From: Lachnospiraceae bacterium
Lineage (GTDB): Bacteria > Bacillota > Clostridia > Lachnospirales > Lachnospiraceae
Assembly (NCBI GenBank): GCA_017635395.1
Contig: JAGBLN010000024.1
Coordinates: forward strand, 1 to 53,741
Direction of reading: 5' to 3'
Length of the DNA: 53,741 nucleotides
Translations under genes and position numbers: made by a program
Shown here: piece by piece, positions 15,764 through 23,648 of the stretch
Position numbering within the stretch: position 1 is the first letter of the stretch
How the letters are laid out: every line of letters starts with the position of its first letter
The notes under the pieces: generated by a model
The model's input: only the letters and a program-made list of their open reading frames with translations
What the model was told of the DNA's origin: nothing
The model's database searches: none

Positions 15764-18187
15764 TTATGACCTTAGCTCGATCTTCATGCTCTCAAGGCCG
15801 TTTAAGATCTTCTTCATTGATGCATTAACCTCATCATCGGAAAGTGTCTTCTCCTTATGTCTGAAGCTCAGTGAATAAGCGATGGACTTATGTCCTGCCT
15901 TAACCTGGTCGCCTTCATAAAGGTCAAAGAGACTGACATTTTCGAGGATCTTTCCGCCGCGCTGCCTGATCATCTTTTCGATATCACCTGCAAGCACACC
16001 CTTAGGCACAACCATTGAGATATCCCTTGTAACAGCAGGGAACTTCGCAATACCTTCAAACTTATGCTCAAAGCCTGTAAGAGGCACTATAGCCGGCATG
16101 TCAAGTACAGCCACATAGGCCCTGCACTTCATACCGTAATTTGCACAGACCTTAGGATGAACCTCGCCAAGGTAACCGATAACGGTTCCGTCATAGGACA
16201 TTACAGCCTGGCGTCCCGGATGCAGAAAGCTTAAGCCTCCATTAGGATCGTATTCAACCTCATTTTTCATTCCCACCAGCTTTAAGAATGTCTCAACAGC
16301 ACCCTTTAAGCTGTAGAAATCGCCGTCACCGTAGAAGCCTAAAGTAAACTGCATGCGCTCGTCCGGAAGTTCTGTAAGCGGAAGCGCCTTAGGAACATAG
16401 ATATTGCCAAGTTCGTAGAGACGCACATCCTTATTTCTTCTGTTGAAATTAAGCGAAAGGCTTGTCAGCATTCCGTTAAGGGTTGTTGTCCTCATTATGG
16501 AGAAATCCTCACCCAAAGGATTTGAAATGCTTATTGCCTGTCTTAACTTGTCATCCTCAGCTATAAGGAGCTTATCGAATACCTTGGGGCTTTCAAATGA
16601 ATAGAACATAGCCTGTGAGAAACCGCAGCGCTCCGCAGCCTCTCTCGCTATAGCCTCTATCTGCATAGTATATGCAAGCCTGCCTTCCATGCCCTCTCCG
16701 CCGGGAAGTGTCATAGGTATCTTGTCATAGCCATAAAACCTTGCCACTTCTTCAGCAATGTCAGCCTGACCTAAAAGGTCCTGCCTGAAAGAAGGAATAT
16801 GCAGCATATTGCTTTCAGGCTTGTAAACGATATCAAGCTTTCCAAATATCTCAAGCATCTGCTCCTTTGATACATCAGTACCAAGAAGCTTATTGTATTT
16901 TTCAGGCTTGAACTCAAGCTCTACTTCATCCTTAAGGCCTGCGCATACATCAACTACTCCGCCAACAACTTCGCCGGCTCCCAGCTCTTCGATAAGCTGG
17001 CATGCACGGTTGATGGCGTCAAGCGCATTCCTGGGGTCAAGGCCCTTTTCAAACTTACCGGAGGCATCTGTTCTGAGTCCAAGACGCTTAGCGGATTTTC
17101 TGATATTGGGTCCGTTGAATGTTGCAGCCTCGAAAAGCATTGTCTTAACATCATCAGTGATCTTGGAATTCTCACCGCCCATGATACCTGCTATGCCGAT
17201 TTCTTTCTCTGCATCGCAGATCATCAGCACATCCTTATCCAGTATGCGTTCCTGACCGTCAAGGGTTACGAACTTGTCTCCGTCATTTGCCCTCTTAACC
17301 ACGATCTTGTTTCCCGAAACCTGATCAAGGTCAAAAGCATGCATAGGCTGGCCGTACTCTTCCATCACATAGTTAGTGATATCAACGATATTGTTTATGG
17401 GACGGATGCCGCTGGCTGCAAGCCTTCTCTTCATCCACTCAGGGCTCTCGGCAATCTTTATGTTCTTTACCACTCTTGCGCAGTATCTTGTGCAGAGGTC
17501 AGGTGCTTCCACCTCAACCTTTACCATGTCATTTACGTCTTCACCGTTTCCTGTCTCTTTTACAACAGGGGGTACAAAGGGCTTGTCAAATGTTGCGGCA
17601 GCCTCTCTTGCTATACCAAGTATGGAATAGCAGTCTACACGGTTTGATGTTATCTCATACTCGAATACAGTGTCATGCAGGCCAAGAGCAGCTACCGCGT
17701 CGTCTCCCGGCTTAAGTTCCGGATTGCTGAAAATATAAATGCCGTACTCAGGCGCCTCGGGATAGAAGTTCCTGTCAGAGCCAAGCTCCTCTATGGAACA
17801 CATCATGCCGAAGGACTCCACGCCCCTGAGCTTGCCGTTCTTTATGCTGATTCCGTCTTCAGGAAGGGGCCCGCCGTCATGGCCGCCTGCCACCTTACCG
17901 CCGTCAAGCACTACAGGAACCATGTCACCTTCACTTACATTAGGCGCTCCTGTTACGATCTGGATCGTCTCAGAGCCTACATCCACCTGGCACACGATCA
18001 GCTTGTCAGCATCGGGGTGTTTTTCTATTTTCAGTATCTTGCCGACAACGATCTTCTCGAGGTTTTTATCAAGTCTTGTAAAGCCCTCTACCTTTGTGCC
18101 TGTAAGGGTCATTCTGTCGAAATATTCCTGATCCGTGCATTCAAGCTCCGGAACATATGCTTTTATCCATGATAATGCTGAATTCAT
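15764..18187 (-). CDS. pheT: Phenylalanine-tRNA ligase beta subunit
   Basis: PheT pairs with PheS in the alpha2-beta2 enzyme that charges tRNA-Phe. It holds the editing site. The roughly 807 residues show the N-terminal tRNA-binding EMAP/OB domain (about 35-150, VGKILKIEKHPDADKLIVCQVDVG), the B3/B4 editing domain, the B5 domain, the catalytic-like core (NPLGEDFSIMRTTTLNGML) and a C-terminal ferredoxin-fold anticodon domain (FPAVTRDISMVVP). The start is the ATG at 18187, directly after AGAAGGAGGA; the longer frame from 18205 would run through this Shine-Dalgarno. It follows pheS closely and shares its T-box-controlled transcript. Confidence 0.97.
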   Translation of the reverse strand: MNSALSWIKAYVPELECTDQEYFDRMTLTGTKVEGFTRLDKNLEKIVVGKILKIEKHPDADKLIVCQVDVGSETIQIVTGAPNVSEGDMVPVVLDGGKVAGGHDGGPLPEDGISIKNGKLRGVESFGMMCSIEELGSDRNFYPEAPEYGIYIFSNPELKPGDDAVAALGLHDTVFEYEITSNRVDCYSILGIAREAAATFDKPFVPPVVKETGNGEDVNDMVKVEVEAPDLCTRYCARVVKNIKIAESPEWMKRRLAASGIRPINNIVDITNYVMEEYGQPMHAFDLDQVSGNKIVVKRANDGDKFVTLDGQERILDKDVLMICDAEKEIGIAGIMGGENSKITDDVKTMLFEAATFNGPNIRKSAKRLGLRTDASGKFEKGLDPRNALDAINRACQLIEELGAGEVVGGVVDVCAGLKDEVELEFKPEKYNKLLGTDVSKEQMLEIFGKLDIVYKPESNMLHIPSFRQDLLGQADIAEEVARFYGYDKIPMTLPGGEGMEGRLAYTMQIEAIAREAAERCGFSQAMFYSFESPKVFDKLLIAEDDKLRQAISISNPLGEDFSIMRTTTLNGMLTSLSLNFNRRNKDVRLYELGNIYVPKALPLTELPDERMQFTLGFYGDGDFYSLKGAVETFLKLVGMKNEVEYDPNGGLSFLHPGRQAVMSYDGTVIGYLGEVHPKVCANYGMKCRAYVAVLDMPAIVPLTGFEHKFEGIAKFPAVTRDISMVVPKGVLAGDIEKMIRQRGGKILENVSLFDLYEGDQVKAGHKSIAYSLSFRHKEKTLSDDEVNASMKKILNGLESMKIELRS

Positions 18188-18232
18188 TTTTCCTCCTTCT
18201 GCCACTTCTGTGGCTCAGCACTTACTATAGCC

Positions 18233-19252
18233 TTAGAACTGTGACAGGAATCTGTCGTCGTTTTCGTACATAAGCCTCATGTCATCAATTTCATACTTAA
18301 GAAGCGCTATACGCTCAAGTCCTACACCGAAAGCAAATCCCACATATTTCTCAGGATCAATGCCTCTAAGCTCAAGCACATGGGGATGAACCATACCGCA
18401 TCCCAGGATCTCTATCCAGCCTGAGCCCTTGCAGAATCTGCAGCCCTTGCCGCCGCACTTAAAGCAGCTTACATCCATCTCAGCCGAAGGCTCTGTGAAC
18501 GGGAAATGATGAGGCCTGAACTTAACCTTTGTATCCTCGCCGAAAAGCTGCTTTGCAAAGGAATCAAGTGTTCCCTTGAGATCTGCAAAAGTCACCTGAT
18601 CGTCTATCACCAGTCCCTCGATCTGATGGAAGCAGGGGCTGTGTGTCGCATCCACTTCATCTGACCTGAAAACTCTTCCCGGAGCTATCATCCTGATGGG
18701 AAGCCGCCCCTTTTCCATCTCATGGATCTGTACGGAAGATGTCTGTGTACGGAGCAGTATGTCTCCGTTTATGTAGAATGTATCCTGCTCATCTTTTGCC
18801 GGGTGATCTGCAGGGATATTGAGAGCTTCAAAGTTGTAATAGTCCTTCTCGACCTCCGGACCGCTTACCACTTCATAACCAAGTCCTATGAAAATACGCT
18901 CCACTTCCTCAAGTGCTATGGTATTGGGATGCCTGTGTCCCATCTTGGGTGCGGATGCCGGCAGGGTAACATCAATGGTCTCGCGCTTTAATCTTTCATT
19001 TAAAGCCGCAGACTCCACGCGTTTCTTAGCTTCTTCAAGCTGGCGTTCGATCTGTTCTCTTGTCTCGTTGACCATCTGCCCCACCTTAGGCCTGTCCTCT
19101 GCAGATACATCCTTCATGGATTTAAGCAGTGCGGTCAGCTCTCCCTTTTTGCCGAGATATGCCACCCTGATGTCATTCAAACGGTCAAGATTGTCTATCT
19201 CGCCTATGCGCTTAATAGCTTCTTCCCTGATCTTAGTGAGTTTTTCTTTCAT
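18233..19252 (-). CDS. pheS: Phenylalanine-tRNA ligase alpha subunit
   Basis: This is the catalytic subunit of phenylalanyl-tRNA synthetase. The 339 residues comprise an N-terminal coiled-coil tRNA-binding arm (about 1-85), then the class II core with motif 2 (FRSDEVDATHSPCFHQIEG), the cysteine-rich CFKCGGKGCRFC segment seen in many bacterial PheS proteins, and motif 3 (FAFGVGLERIALLKY). The ATG has AAGGAG five bases upstream. The gene is preceded by a 500-base leader that carries a T-box riboswitch and five further hairpins. Confidence 0.98.
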   Translation of the reverse strand: MKEKLTKIREEAIKRIGEIDNLDRLNDIRVAYLGKKGELTALLKSMKDVSAEDRPKVGQMVNETREQIERQLEEAKKRVESAALNERLKRETIDVTLPASAPKMGHRHPNTIALEEVERIFIGLGYEVVSGPEVEKDYYNFEALNIPADHPAKDEQDTFYINGDILLRTQTSSVQIHEMEKGRLPIRMIAPGRVFRSDEVDATHSPCFHQIEGLVIDDQVTFADLKGTLDSFAKQLFGEDTKVKFRPHHFPFTEPSAEMDVSCFKCGGKGCRFCKGSGWIEILGCGMVHPHVLELRGIDPEKYVGFAFGVGLERIALLKYEIDDMRLMYENDDRFLSQF

Positions 19253-19278
19253 AGCTGCTCCTTCTTTCTTTATTATAT

Positions 19279-19479
19279 GACCGCTTACCCGGTCGTACTG
19301 TACTGCAAATCACATCGTACCGGTGCTTCGCACCAGCACGATGATGCGTTGCCGGTCAAATAGGCTGGTATGCAAGCATACAGCCTATTTGACACACGGT
19401 GATTTACGCAGTCGTTCATGTAAACATGACTCCCTCGTAAATCACCGTGTGCCAAGCAGGCTGCCTAAAGTCAGCCTGC
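19279..19479. repeat. Tandem array of five hairpins between the T-box terminator and pheS
   Basis: Five inverted repeats stand one after another. They are GACCG/CGGTC (19279-19294); CATCGT..GGTGC/GCACC..ACGATG (19313-19343); GTCAAATAGGCTG with one bulge against CAGCCTATTTGAC (19355-19393); a perfect 16-bp stem CACACGGTGATTTACG (19393-19451) with its own inner CATGT/ACATG hairpin; and GCAGGCTG/CAGCCTGC (19456-19479). The third and fourth abut exactly. None has a U-tract. There is no open reading frame here. It could be a mosaic of small intergenic palindromic elements or a structured 5' UTR. Confidence 0.75.
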
Positions 19480-19496
19480 CTGACCGTCTTATCACA

Positions 19497-19528
19497 CAAA
19501 AACCCGGACAGCAAAAACACTGTCCGGG
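19497..19528 (-). terminator. T-box attenuator terminator of pheST
   Basis: On the minus strand CCCGGACAG and CTGTCCGGG form a perfect nine-pair stem followed by TTTTTGTG. Its 5' arm directly follows the conserved T-box sequence, as expected for the terminator that competes with the antiterminator. Confidence 0.92.
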
Positions 19529-19754
19529 GACGAATCTAAATCCGCGTTACCACCCTGGTTCCTGTCAAATATGACAGACACTTAATTCCCAATTAACGCA
19601 TGGCTAACGGGTACACCTAATCGGCAATCCTTTCAGCATACCGGCTCCGGTGTGAAATTCAGATAAAAGCCTTAAACGGAAAACTCTCAGCCGGCGGTCT
19701 TCCTCTCTGTAGATACGACTAAAACCCTACTGTGCACCTTCACAGCCTCTAAAC
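19497..19754 (-). promoter_or_regulatory. T-box riboswitch controlling pheST
   Basis: The leader binds uncharged tRNA and opens transcription when charging is low. The hallmark T-box AGGGTGGTAACGCGG is at 19542-19556, followed by the TTCGTCC sequence and the terminator. Upstream lies a stem I region with an AGAGAGGAAG purine-rich bulge. A candidate specifier UUC (Phe) lies at 19654-19656, followed by A as is usual. The identity of the downstream genes agrees with Phe. The specifier assignment needs a fold to confirm; the T-box itself is not in doubt. Confidence 0.93.
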
Positions 19755-19760
19755 ACGCAT

Positions 19761-19789
19761 ATTTTAACATCATTCACCTGCGATGTCAA
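19761..19789 (-). promoter_or_regulatory. Promoter of the pheST T-box transcript
   Basis: On the minus strand a perfect -35 TTGACA, a 17-base spacer and TAAAAT with an extended TGT ahead of it start the transcript near 19754. It lies immediately after the yihY stop codon. Confidence 0.88.
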
Positions 19790-19798
19790 AGTCATCAG

Positions 19799-20722
19799 TC
19801 ATTTATTTTTTATGGCTCCGCGTCTTCTTGCCGTACTTTTTTTCCTCCCAGCCTCTTTATTGGTCAGCTGTACTTTTTTCTTATTGTTACTAGCCTGTTC
19901 AATATGCTTAAAGACAGGGCTGAAGAATATATTTATCTGTGCGCCCAGCAGGACCGCATACATACAGAAATACATCCAGGCCATAGTAACAACCGTTGTG
20001 GAAAACGAACCGTAAAATGCAAAACCGTCAAACTGGTCAATGTATTTTGAGAATACCCATGATATGATTGACCAGCACATACTTGCAAAGATCGCTCCGG
20101 GGAACTGCATCTTGTATCTCACCTTCACACTGGGAAGCACCGTATAAAGGACCTGGAACATAAGTGTCAGGAAAACCCACACGAACAAGAACCTGAACCT
20201 AAGTATAAAGGCGATGGCAATGTGATATGTGGGAATAAATGTTTCCACCATATCATTTATGCGGTTTCCCATGACAAGGATACCCAGAGAGATGGAAAGC
20301 ATCACTATGAAAATAATGGTATATATGCTGCTCATTATCCTGAGGACTACGAAGTTCTTCTTATCCACCACATGATGGACAGAATTAAGACCATAGGAAA
20401 GGGCCGACACACCGTTTCCAGCAAGCCACAGCGTTATAAACGCCGACAGGGATATTGTAGTCAGCATATGATCCTTGAATTCATTAGCCACACCCCTCAG
20501 CAGTTCCACGCTTTCCACGGGCATTATGGACTGCCCAAGGAAAAAGAAAACCTCAGGGCTTAAGTCCAGCCACGCCAGCATACTGCAGACTATTATCATC
20601 ATGGGGATAACCGACAGAAACATAAAAAATGCAGCAGCAGCCGCAAAAGATGACATATTGTTTTCCTTGGTTTCCTGAACGAAGCCGCAGATCACATTGT
20701 AGATATTTTTTATAACATTCAT
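19799..20722 (-). CDS. YihY/BrkB-type integral membrane protein
   Basis: The family is widespread. Members were once called ribonuclease BN in error, and its function is unclear. The protein has about 307 residues with six membrane helices: SSFAAAAAFFMFLSVIPMMI, an LSAFITLWLAGNGVSALSYGL region with the family-typical helix pair, and a PGAIFASMCWSIISWVF segment near the end, followed by FYGSFSTTVVTMAWMYFCMY. The tail is basic (KKKVQLTNKEAGRKK). The ATG at 20722 has no good Shine-Dalgarno; an internal ATG at 20656 does (AAGGA) but would cut the conserved N-terminal helix. The gene starts about eight bases after the structured RNA upstream. Confidence 0.85.
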   Translation of the reverse strand: MNVIKNIYNVICGFVQETKENNMSSFAAAAAFFMFLSVIPMMIIVCSMLAWLDLSPEVFFFLGQSIMPVESVELLRGVANEFKDHMLTTISLSAFITLWLAGNGVSALSYGLNSVHHVVDKKNFVVLRIMSSIYTIIFIVMLSISLGILVMGNRINDMVETFIPTYHIAIAFILRFRFLFVWVFLTLMFQVLYTVLPSVKVRYKMQFPGAIFASMCWSIISWVFSKYIDQFDGFAFYGSFSTTVVTMAWMYFCMYAVLLGAQINIFFSPVFKHIEQASNNKKKVQLTNKEAGRKKSTARRRGAIKNK

Positions 20723-20729
20723 AGTCAAA

Positions 20730-20915
20730 ATTTAAACCCGGATGTCCAGCTCCCCCCTTTTGACTCCTAGCATATGCCAGGTGGGCAACCGCAGCCAAAA
20801 CATCTGCCTTCCCTGAAAGACTTGCCGGGGCATGACATCCGAACGGCGCTATAGGAATCCCGTTTAAAGTACTGTAGGCTCAAATACGAGGAAGCCTTAA
20901 ATTGACATCCGGTAT
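20730..20915 (-). ncRNA. Structured RNA of about 180 nt, 6S RNA candidate
   Basis: A strong promoter drives a segment whose ends pair perfectly: CCGGATGTC at the 5' end with GACATCCGG at the 3' end, followed by GTTTAAATTTT. Inside, GATTCCTA pairs with TAGGAGTC, giving a long rod-like fold, and GCGGTTGCCCACCT lies on the 3' side. A promoter-driven, rod-shaped RNA of this size is what 6S RNA looks like, but I recognise it only by general form. There is no reading frame of note. Alternatives are a cis-acting leader of yihY, as the 3' stem ends just before that start codon, or another clostridial RNA family. Confidence 0.55.
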
Positions 20916-20921
20916 ATTTTT

Positions 20922-20950
20922 ATTATATAAAAAAAAGCAGCATATATCAA
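20922..20950 (-). promoter_or_regulatory. Promoter of the structured RNA / yihY
   Basis: On the minus strand TTGATA, a 17-base spacer rich in T and a perfect TATAAT point to transcription from about 20915. Confidence 0.8.
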
Positions 20951-20960
20951 TAATACTGCA

Positions 20961-20998
20961 GAAAAAAATCACCGGCACCGCTGTTATACGATGCCGGT
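20961..20998 (-). terminator. Terminator of the chemoreceptor-like gene
   Basis: On the minus strand ACCGGCA and TGCCGGT form a stem followed by GATTTTTTT, about 25 bases past the stop codon. It isolates the next promoter from the gene above. Confidence 0.85.
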
Positions 20999-21023
20999 AT
21001 TTTGTCATAATAATTCTTAATTC

Positions 21024-21629
21024 TTACGCTTTGTCCATGCTATTGATCGTATCAGTAAGCTCAGACAGCGTGGATGATATGCTCTTGCTGGTAACACCCA
21101 TGTTCAGTGCAAGATCCTGTACTTCCTCAGCAACAACAGAGAAACCTCTTCCGTGCTCTCCAGCCCTTGCAGCCTCTATGGAAGCGTTAAGCGCCAGTAT
21201 CTTCTGCTTGCCGCAGAAAGAAGCAATCTGGCTTGTATCCTTATTAGCCTGTACAATAAGCTTTTCAGCCTTCTCAATACCAGACTTTACATTATCGATC
21301 AGATCCTTGTTCTTAAATACTTCATATGAACTCTGAACAAAGATAGTAACGATATCCTCAAGCAGTTCACCGCCGGCTGCCACTGCATCTTTTGCTGTAT
21401 CTCCGCTTACGGCACCGCCGTTAACCTTTACCACGGCCGGACCATCATCAATATGAACCTGGAATTCAAAATCCCTGACTTTTTTTGCATCGTCACGGTT
21501 TAACCCAAAGATCATAATATTCTCACCTTCTACGCCGTATACGGCAGCCCCCAGTCCGGTGGATTTTGACCAGTTAGACACTAACGCATTAAATTTCTTC
21601 ATGTCACAAAATTCTTGTACCTTGATCAT
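21024..21629 (-). CDS. Small soluble chemoreceptor-like protein (MCP signalling tip)
   Basis: The protein of about 201 residues has no membrane segment. Residues 1 to about 95 ([19 protein letters not shown]) form a small alpha/beta sensor-like domain that faintly recalls PocR domains. The rest is a shortened methyl-accepting signalling domain with the signature [20 protein letters not shown], then [12 protein letters not shown]. The usual QTN before LALN is KQK here, and the long methylated coiled coil is missing. It may bind CheA/CheW weakly or act outside chemotaxis. The ATG at 21629 follows GGAGGT. It has its own promoter and terminator and no che genes nearby. Confidence 0.8.
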   Translation of the reverse strand: MIKVQEFCDMKKFNALVSNWSKSTGLGAAVYGVEGENIMIFGLNRDDAKKVRDFEFQVHIDDGPAVVKVNGGAVSGDTAKDAVAAGGELLEDIVTIFVQSSYEVFKNKDLIDNVKSGIEKAEKLIVQANKDTSQIASFCGKQKILALNASIEAARAGEHGRGFSVVAEEVQDLALNMGVTSKSISSTLSELTDTINSMDKA

Positions 21630-21689
21630 ATCAACCTCCATACCTTCTTATTTCCCCTATACATTACGTATAAAGAACTGATAACTGAT

Positions 21690-21718
21690 ATTATAACACA
21701 CTATAACTATATTCTCAA
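21690..21718 (-). promoter_or_regulatory. Promoter of the chemoreceptor-like gene
   Basis: On the minus strand TTGAGA, a 17-base spacer and a perfect TATAAT with extended TGT lie about 65 bases before the ATG. Confidence 0.7.
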
Positions 21719-21768
21719 TGAATCTCATATTGAAACTCATTTTTTTGCATTTCGTCCTCGGGATAAAT

Positions 21769-21799
21769 AAAAGCCTGTGGCAAAAGCCACAGGCTTTTT
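21769..21799 (-). terminator. Terminator of the SHOCT-repeat gene
   Basis: GCCTGTGGC and GCCACAGGC form a perfect stem with A- and T-tracts on both sides, just past the stop codon. It would work in either direction. Confidence 0.88.
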
Positions 21800-21809
21800 A
21801 GTCACTCGA

Positions 21810-23468
21810 TTAGATTCCCATGAGCTTCTCTTTGTAGCTCTCAAACTCCTCAGGTGAGATGATGGAAGCTTCGCTTATGCTCTTTAAGAGATCAGCCTTC
21901 TGCTTGAACTCATCCATATCCTTGTAGGGGCTGAATATGTCTGCAATAACTTCCTGCTTCTTGGTCTCGAATTCTTCTGCTGTAGAAAGCTTGCAGTCTC
22001 TTGCAACCATGAGCAGTCTCATTCTGGTAACAACATCCGGGTTGTCGATGATCGTCTTAAGGATTTCAACCTTCTTACCATGGAATCCCATATCATCAAG
22101 CCATGTCATATCCTTCAGCATTACCACACGCTCAATCTTATTCTTAAGCATACCCTCATCAGCAGCAGGAAGAGACATAACCTCACCGAGAATTGCCTGC
22201 TTCTTCTGATTAAATTCAGCCTCTGAAGCTGCACCGGCTGCAACCATAGCCGGCCATCTTGCCAGCTTCATGTTCAGCAGATCCATAGGATCGGCAACGC
22301 TGGGTGTAAGTATATCCTTAAGCTGCGAAATATCATTTGCACACTCATCCTTCGGAACAAGTTCTGCCTCAACCAGTATAGGAAGTTTCTGGAGCTTTAA
22401 CTGGAAGTCTTCGTTACTATCAAGCTCATCATATGCAACGCTCTCAAGCAGTCTGTCCTTGCCGATATTGAATTCTTCTTCTGATACAATACCGCTTATC
22501 TGGATGATAGGAAGCTTTGCTGTATTATTTCTAAATACTTCAAGATCCCTTACATCAGCGTTGAAAGCCTCTCTTACCAGCTCGTCCTTGGTTGCTGCGT
22601 ACTCAGCATCACTTAAGATACCGGACTCATGAGCGGTAAGAACTTTGCTGATCTTCTCATAGTAATCAGACATTCCACGCTCTTCGCAGATAAGCTTGAG
22701 TGTCTTGTCCTTGTACTCTGTATCACTTACCATGCCTGATGCATGAAGGATTTCAAGTTTCTGACGCTTCTGCTCATATGACTCGCTACTCTTAGCAGGG
22801 GCAGGTGCCTTTGCAGCAGCTGCAGCCGCAGGAGTCCTTGAAGGTGTATATGCCGGAACCTTTGTTGCCGATGTAACAGGCTGTGCCGGAGCAGGTGCAG
22901 GCGCTGCAGGCGTAGGTGCCGGAGCAGGTGCTACAGGCCTGGGCGCAGGTGAAGGTGCCGTAGGCGCTGGTGTTGCCGGCTTAGGTGCAGGTGCCGGAGC
23001 AGGTGCGGGTGCAGGCTTAGGTGCAGGCGCCGGAGCAGGTGCGGGCTTAGGTGCCACAGGCCTGGGCGCAGATGCTGCAGCTGACGGTGATGAATCAGTT
23101 GACATACCGCCTGATGCCTTAGCAACTTCCGTAATACGGTCTATTGCCCTGTTCATATCCTTAAGGCCGGGAAGGATGATATTCTGCATCTTTGCACCAT
23201 AAAGACTTGCTACCCTTGCAACAATGACAAGAGCATCATTTCCCTGGAACTCTCCCTTCTTTGCTCCTCTTATATCCTTAGCAGGAAAATCGAATGTTGA
23301 AATATATTCATTCTTTCCTTCTTCGTTACAGATATAAGCCTTACCTGCGATCTTGACTGCATCCCCCTTTGTGTCATCGATCTGCAGGAAGAGCTTCTCC
23401 TGACTCCTTGCGGAAAGAAAACTCTTTATCGAACTCCCCCAGTTACATTGAAATACTTCTACTGCCAT
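21810..23468 (-). CDS. Protein with Pro/Ala linker and eight SHOCT-like repeats
   Basis: The function is unknown. The protein has about 552 residues in three parts. Residues 1-118 are a compact beta-rich domain (MAVEVFQCNWGSSIKSFLSA, then LFLQIDDTKGDAVKI). Residues 120-230 are almost only Pro and Ala with a few Lys. Residues 235-552 hold eight tandem units of about 35-40 residues, each of the form K-hydrophobic-LxxSG(I/M)(V/L)S(D/E)xE(F/Y)xxxKxxL; for example KLEILHASGMVSDTEYKDKT and LLKSISEASIISPEEFESYK. Single copies of this unit resemble SHOCT, the short C-terminal domain of oligomerising proteins. There is no signal peptide. The ATG at 23468 follows GGAGG. It has its own promoter and terminator. 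Confidence 0.7.
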   Translation of the reverse strand: MAVEVFQCNWGSSIKSFLSARSQEKLFLQIDDTKGDAVKIAGKAYICNEEGKNEYISTFDFPAKDIRGAKKGEFQGNDALVIVARVASLYGAKMQNIILPGLKDMNRAIDRITEVAKASGGMSTDSSPSAAASAPRPVAPKPAPAPAPAPKPAPAPAPAPAPKPATPAPTAPSPAPRPVAPAPAPTPAAPAPAPAQPVTSATKVPAYTPSRTPAAAAAAKAPAPAKSSESYEQKRQKLEILHASGMVSDTEYKDKTLKLICEERGMSDYYEKISKVLTAHESGILSDAEYAATKDELVREAFNADVRDLEVFRNNTAKLPIIQISGIVSEEEFNIGKDRLLESVAYDELDSNEDFQLKLQKLPILVEAELVPKDECANDISQLKDILTPSVADPMDLLNMKLARWPAMVAAGAASEAEFNQKKQAILGEVMSLPAADEGMLKNKIERVVMLKDMTWLDDMGFHGKKVEILKTIIDNPDVVTRMRLLMVARDCKLSTAEEFETKKQEVIADIFSPYKDMDEFKQKADLLKSISEASIISPEEFESYKEKLMGI

Positions 23469-23530
23469 AATCAAAATCCTCCGTTTTGTACTGCACCGCT
23501 GTAGTGCAGCTTTTACTACTGTGCATGATC

Positions 23531-23559
23531 ATACTAGCAGAATATTTTTTTATCATCAA
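23531..23559 (-). promoter_or_regulatory. Promoter of the SHOCT-repeat gene
   Basis: On the minus strand TTGATG, a 17-base spacer and TAGTAT are followed by a leader with a small hairpin (CTGCAC-GTGCAG, about 23496-23514) before the Shine-Dalgarno. Confidence 0.55.
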
Positions 23560-23565
23560 GGCACG

Positions 23566-23590
23566 AAAAGCCTTATAAAATAAGGCTTTT
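23566..23590 (-). terminator. Terminator after the RNase E/G gene
   Basis: AAAAGCCTTAT and ATAAGGCTTTT form a perfect 11-bp stem. The minus strand ends in TTTTCG, and the plus strand carries the longer TTTTTTGTTTTT, so the better U-tract faces against the genes, which are all on the minus strand here. Confidence 0.7.
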
Positions 23591-23648
23591 TTGTTTTTCA
23601 CTCATATTTTTTTATGAAATATACTTTTTTTAACCACTATTTTGCCAT

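Noticed and set aside
19279-19479. Hairpin array as a CRISPR array
   Set aside because: Each hairpin has a different sequence; there is no constant repeat with unique spacers and no cas gene.
22860-23100. Repetitive GC-rich tract, possibly a CRISPR or satellite
   Set aside because: It is the Pro/Ala linker coding region of the SHOCT-repeat protein; repeats are irregular, in frame and have no spacers.
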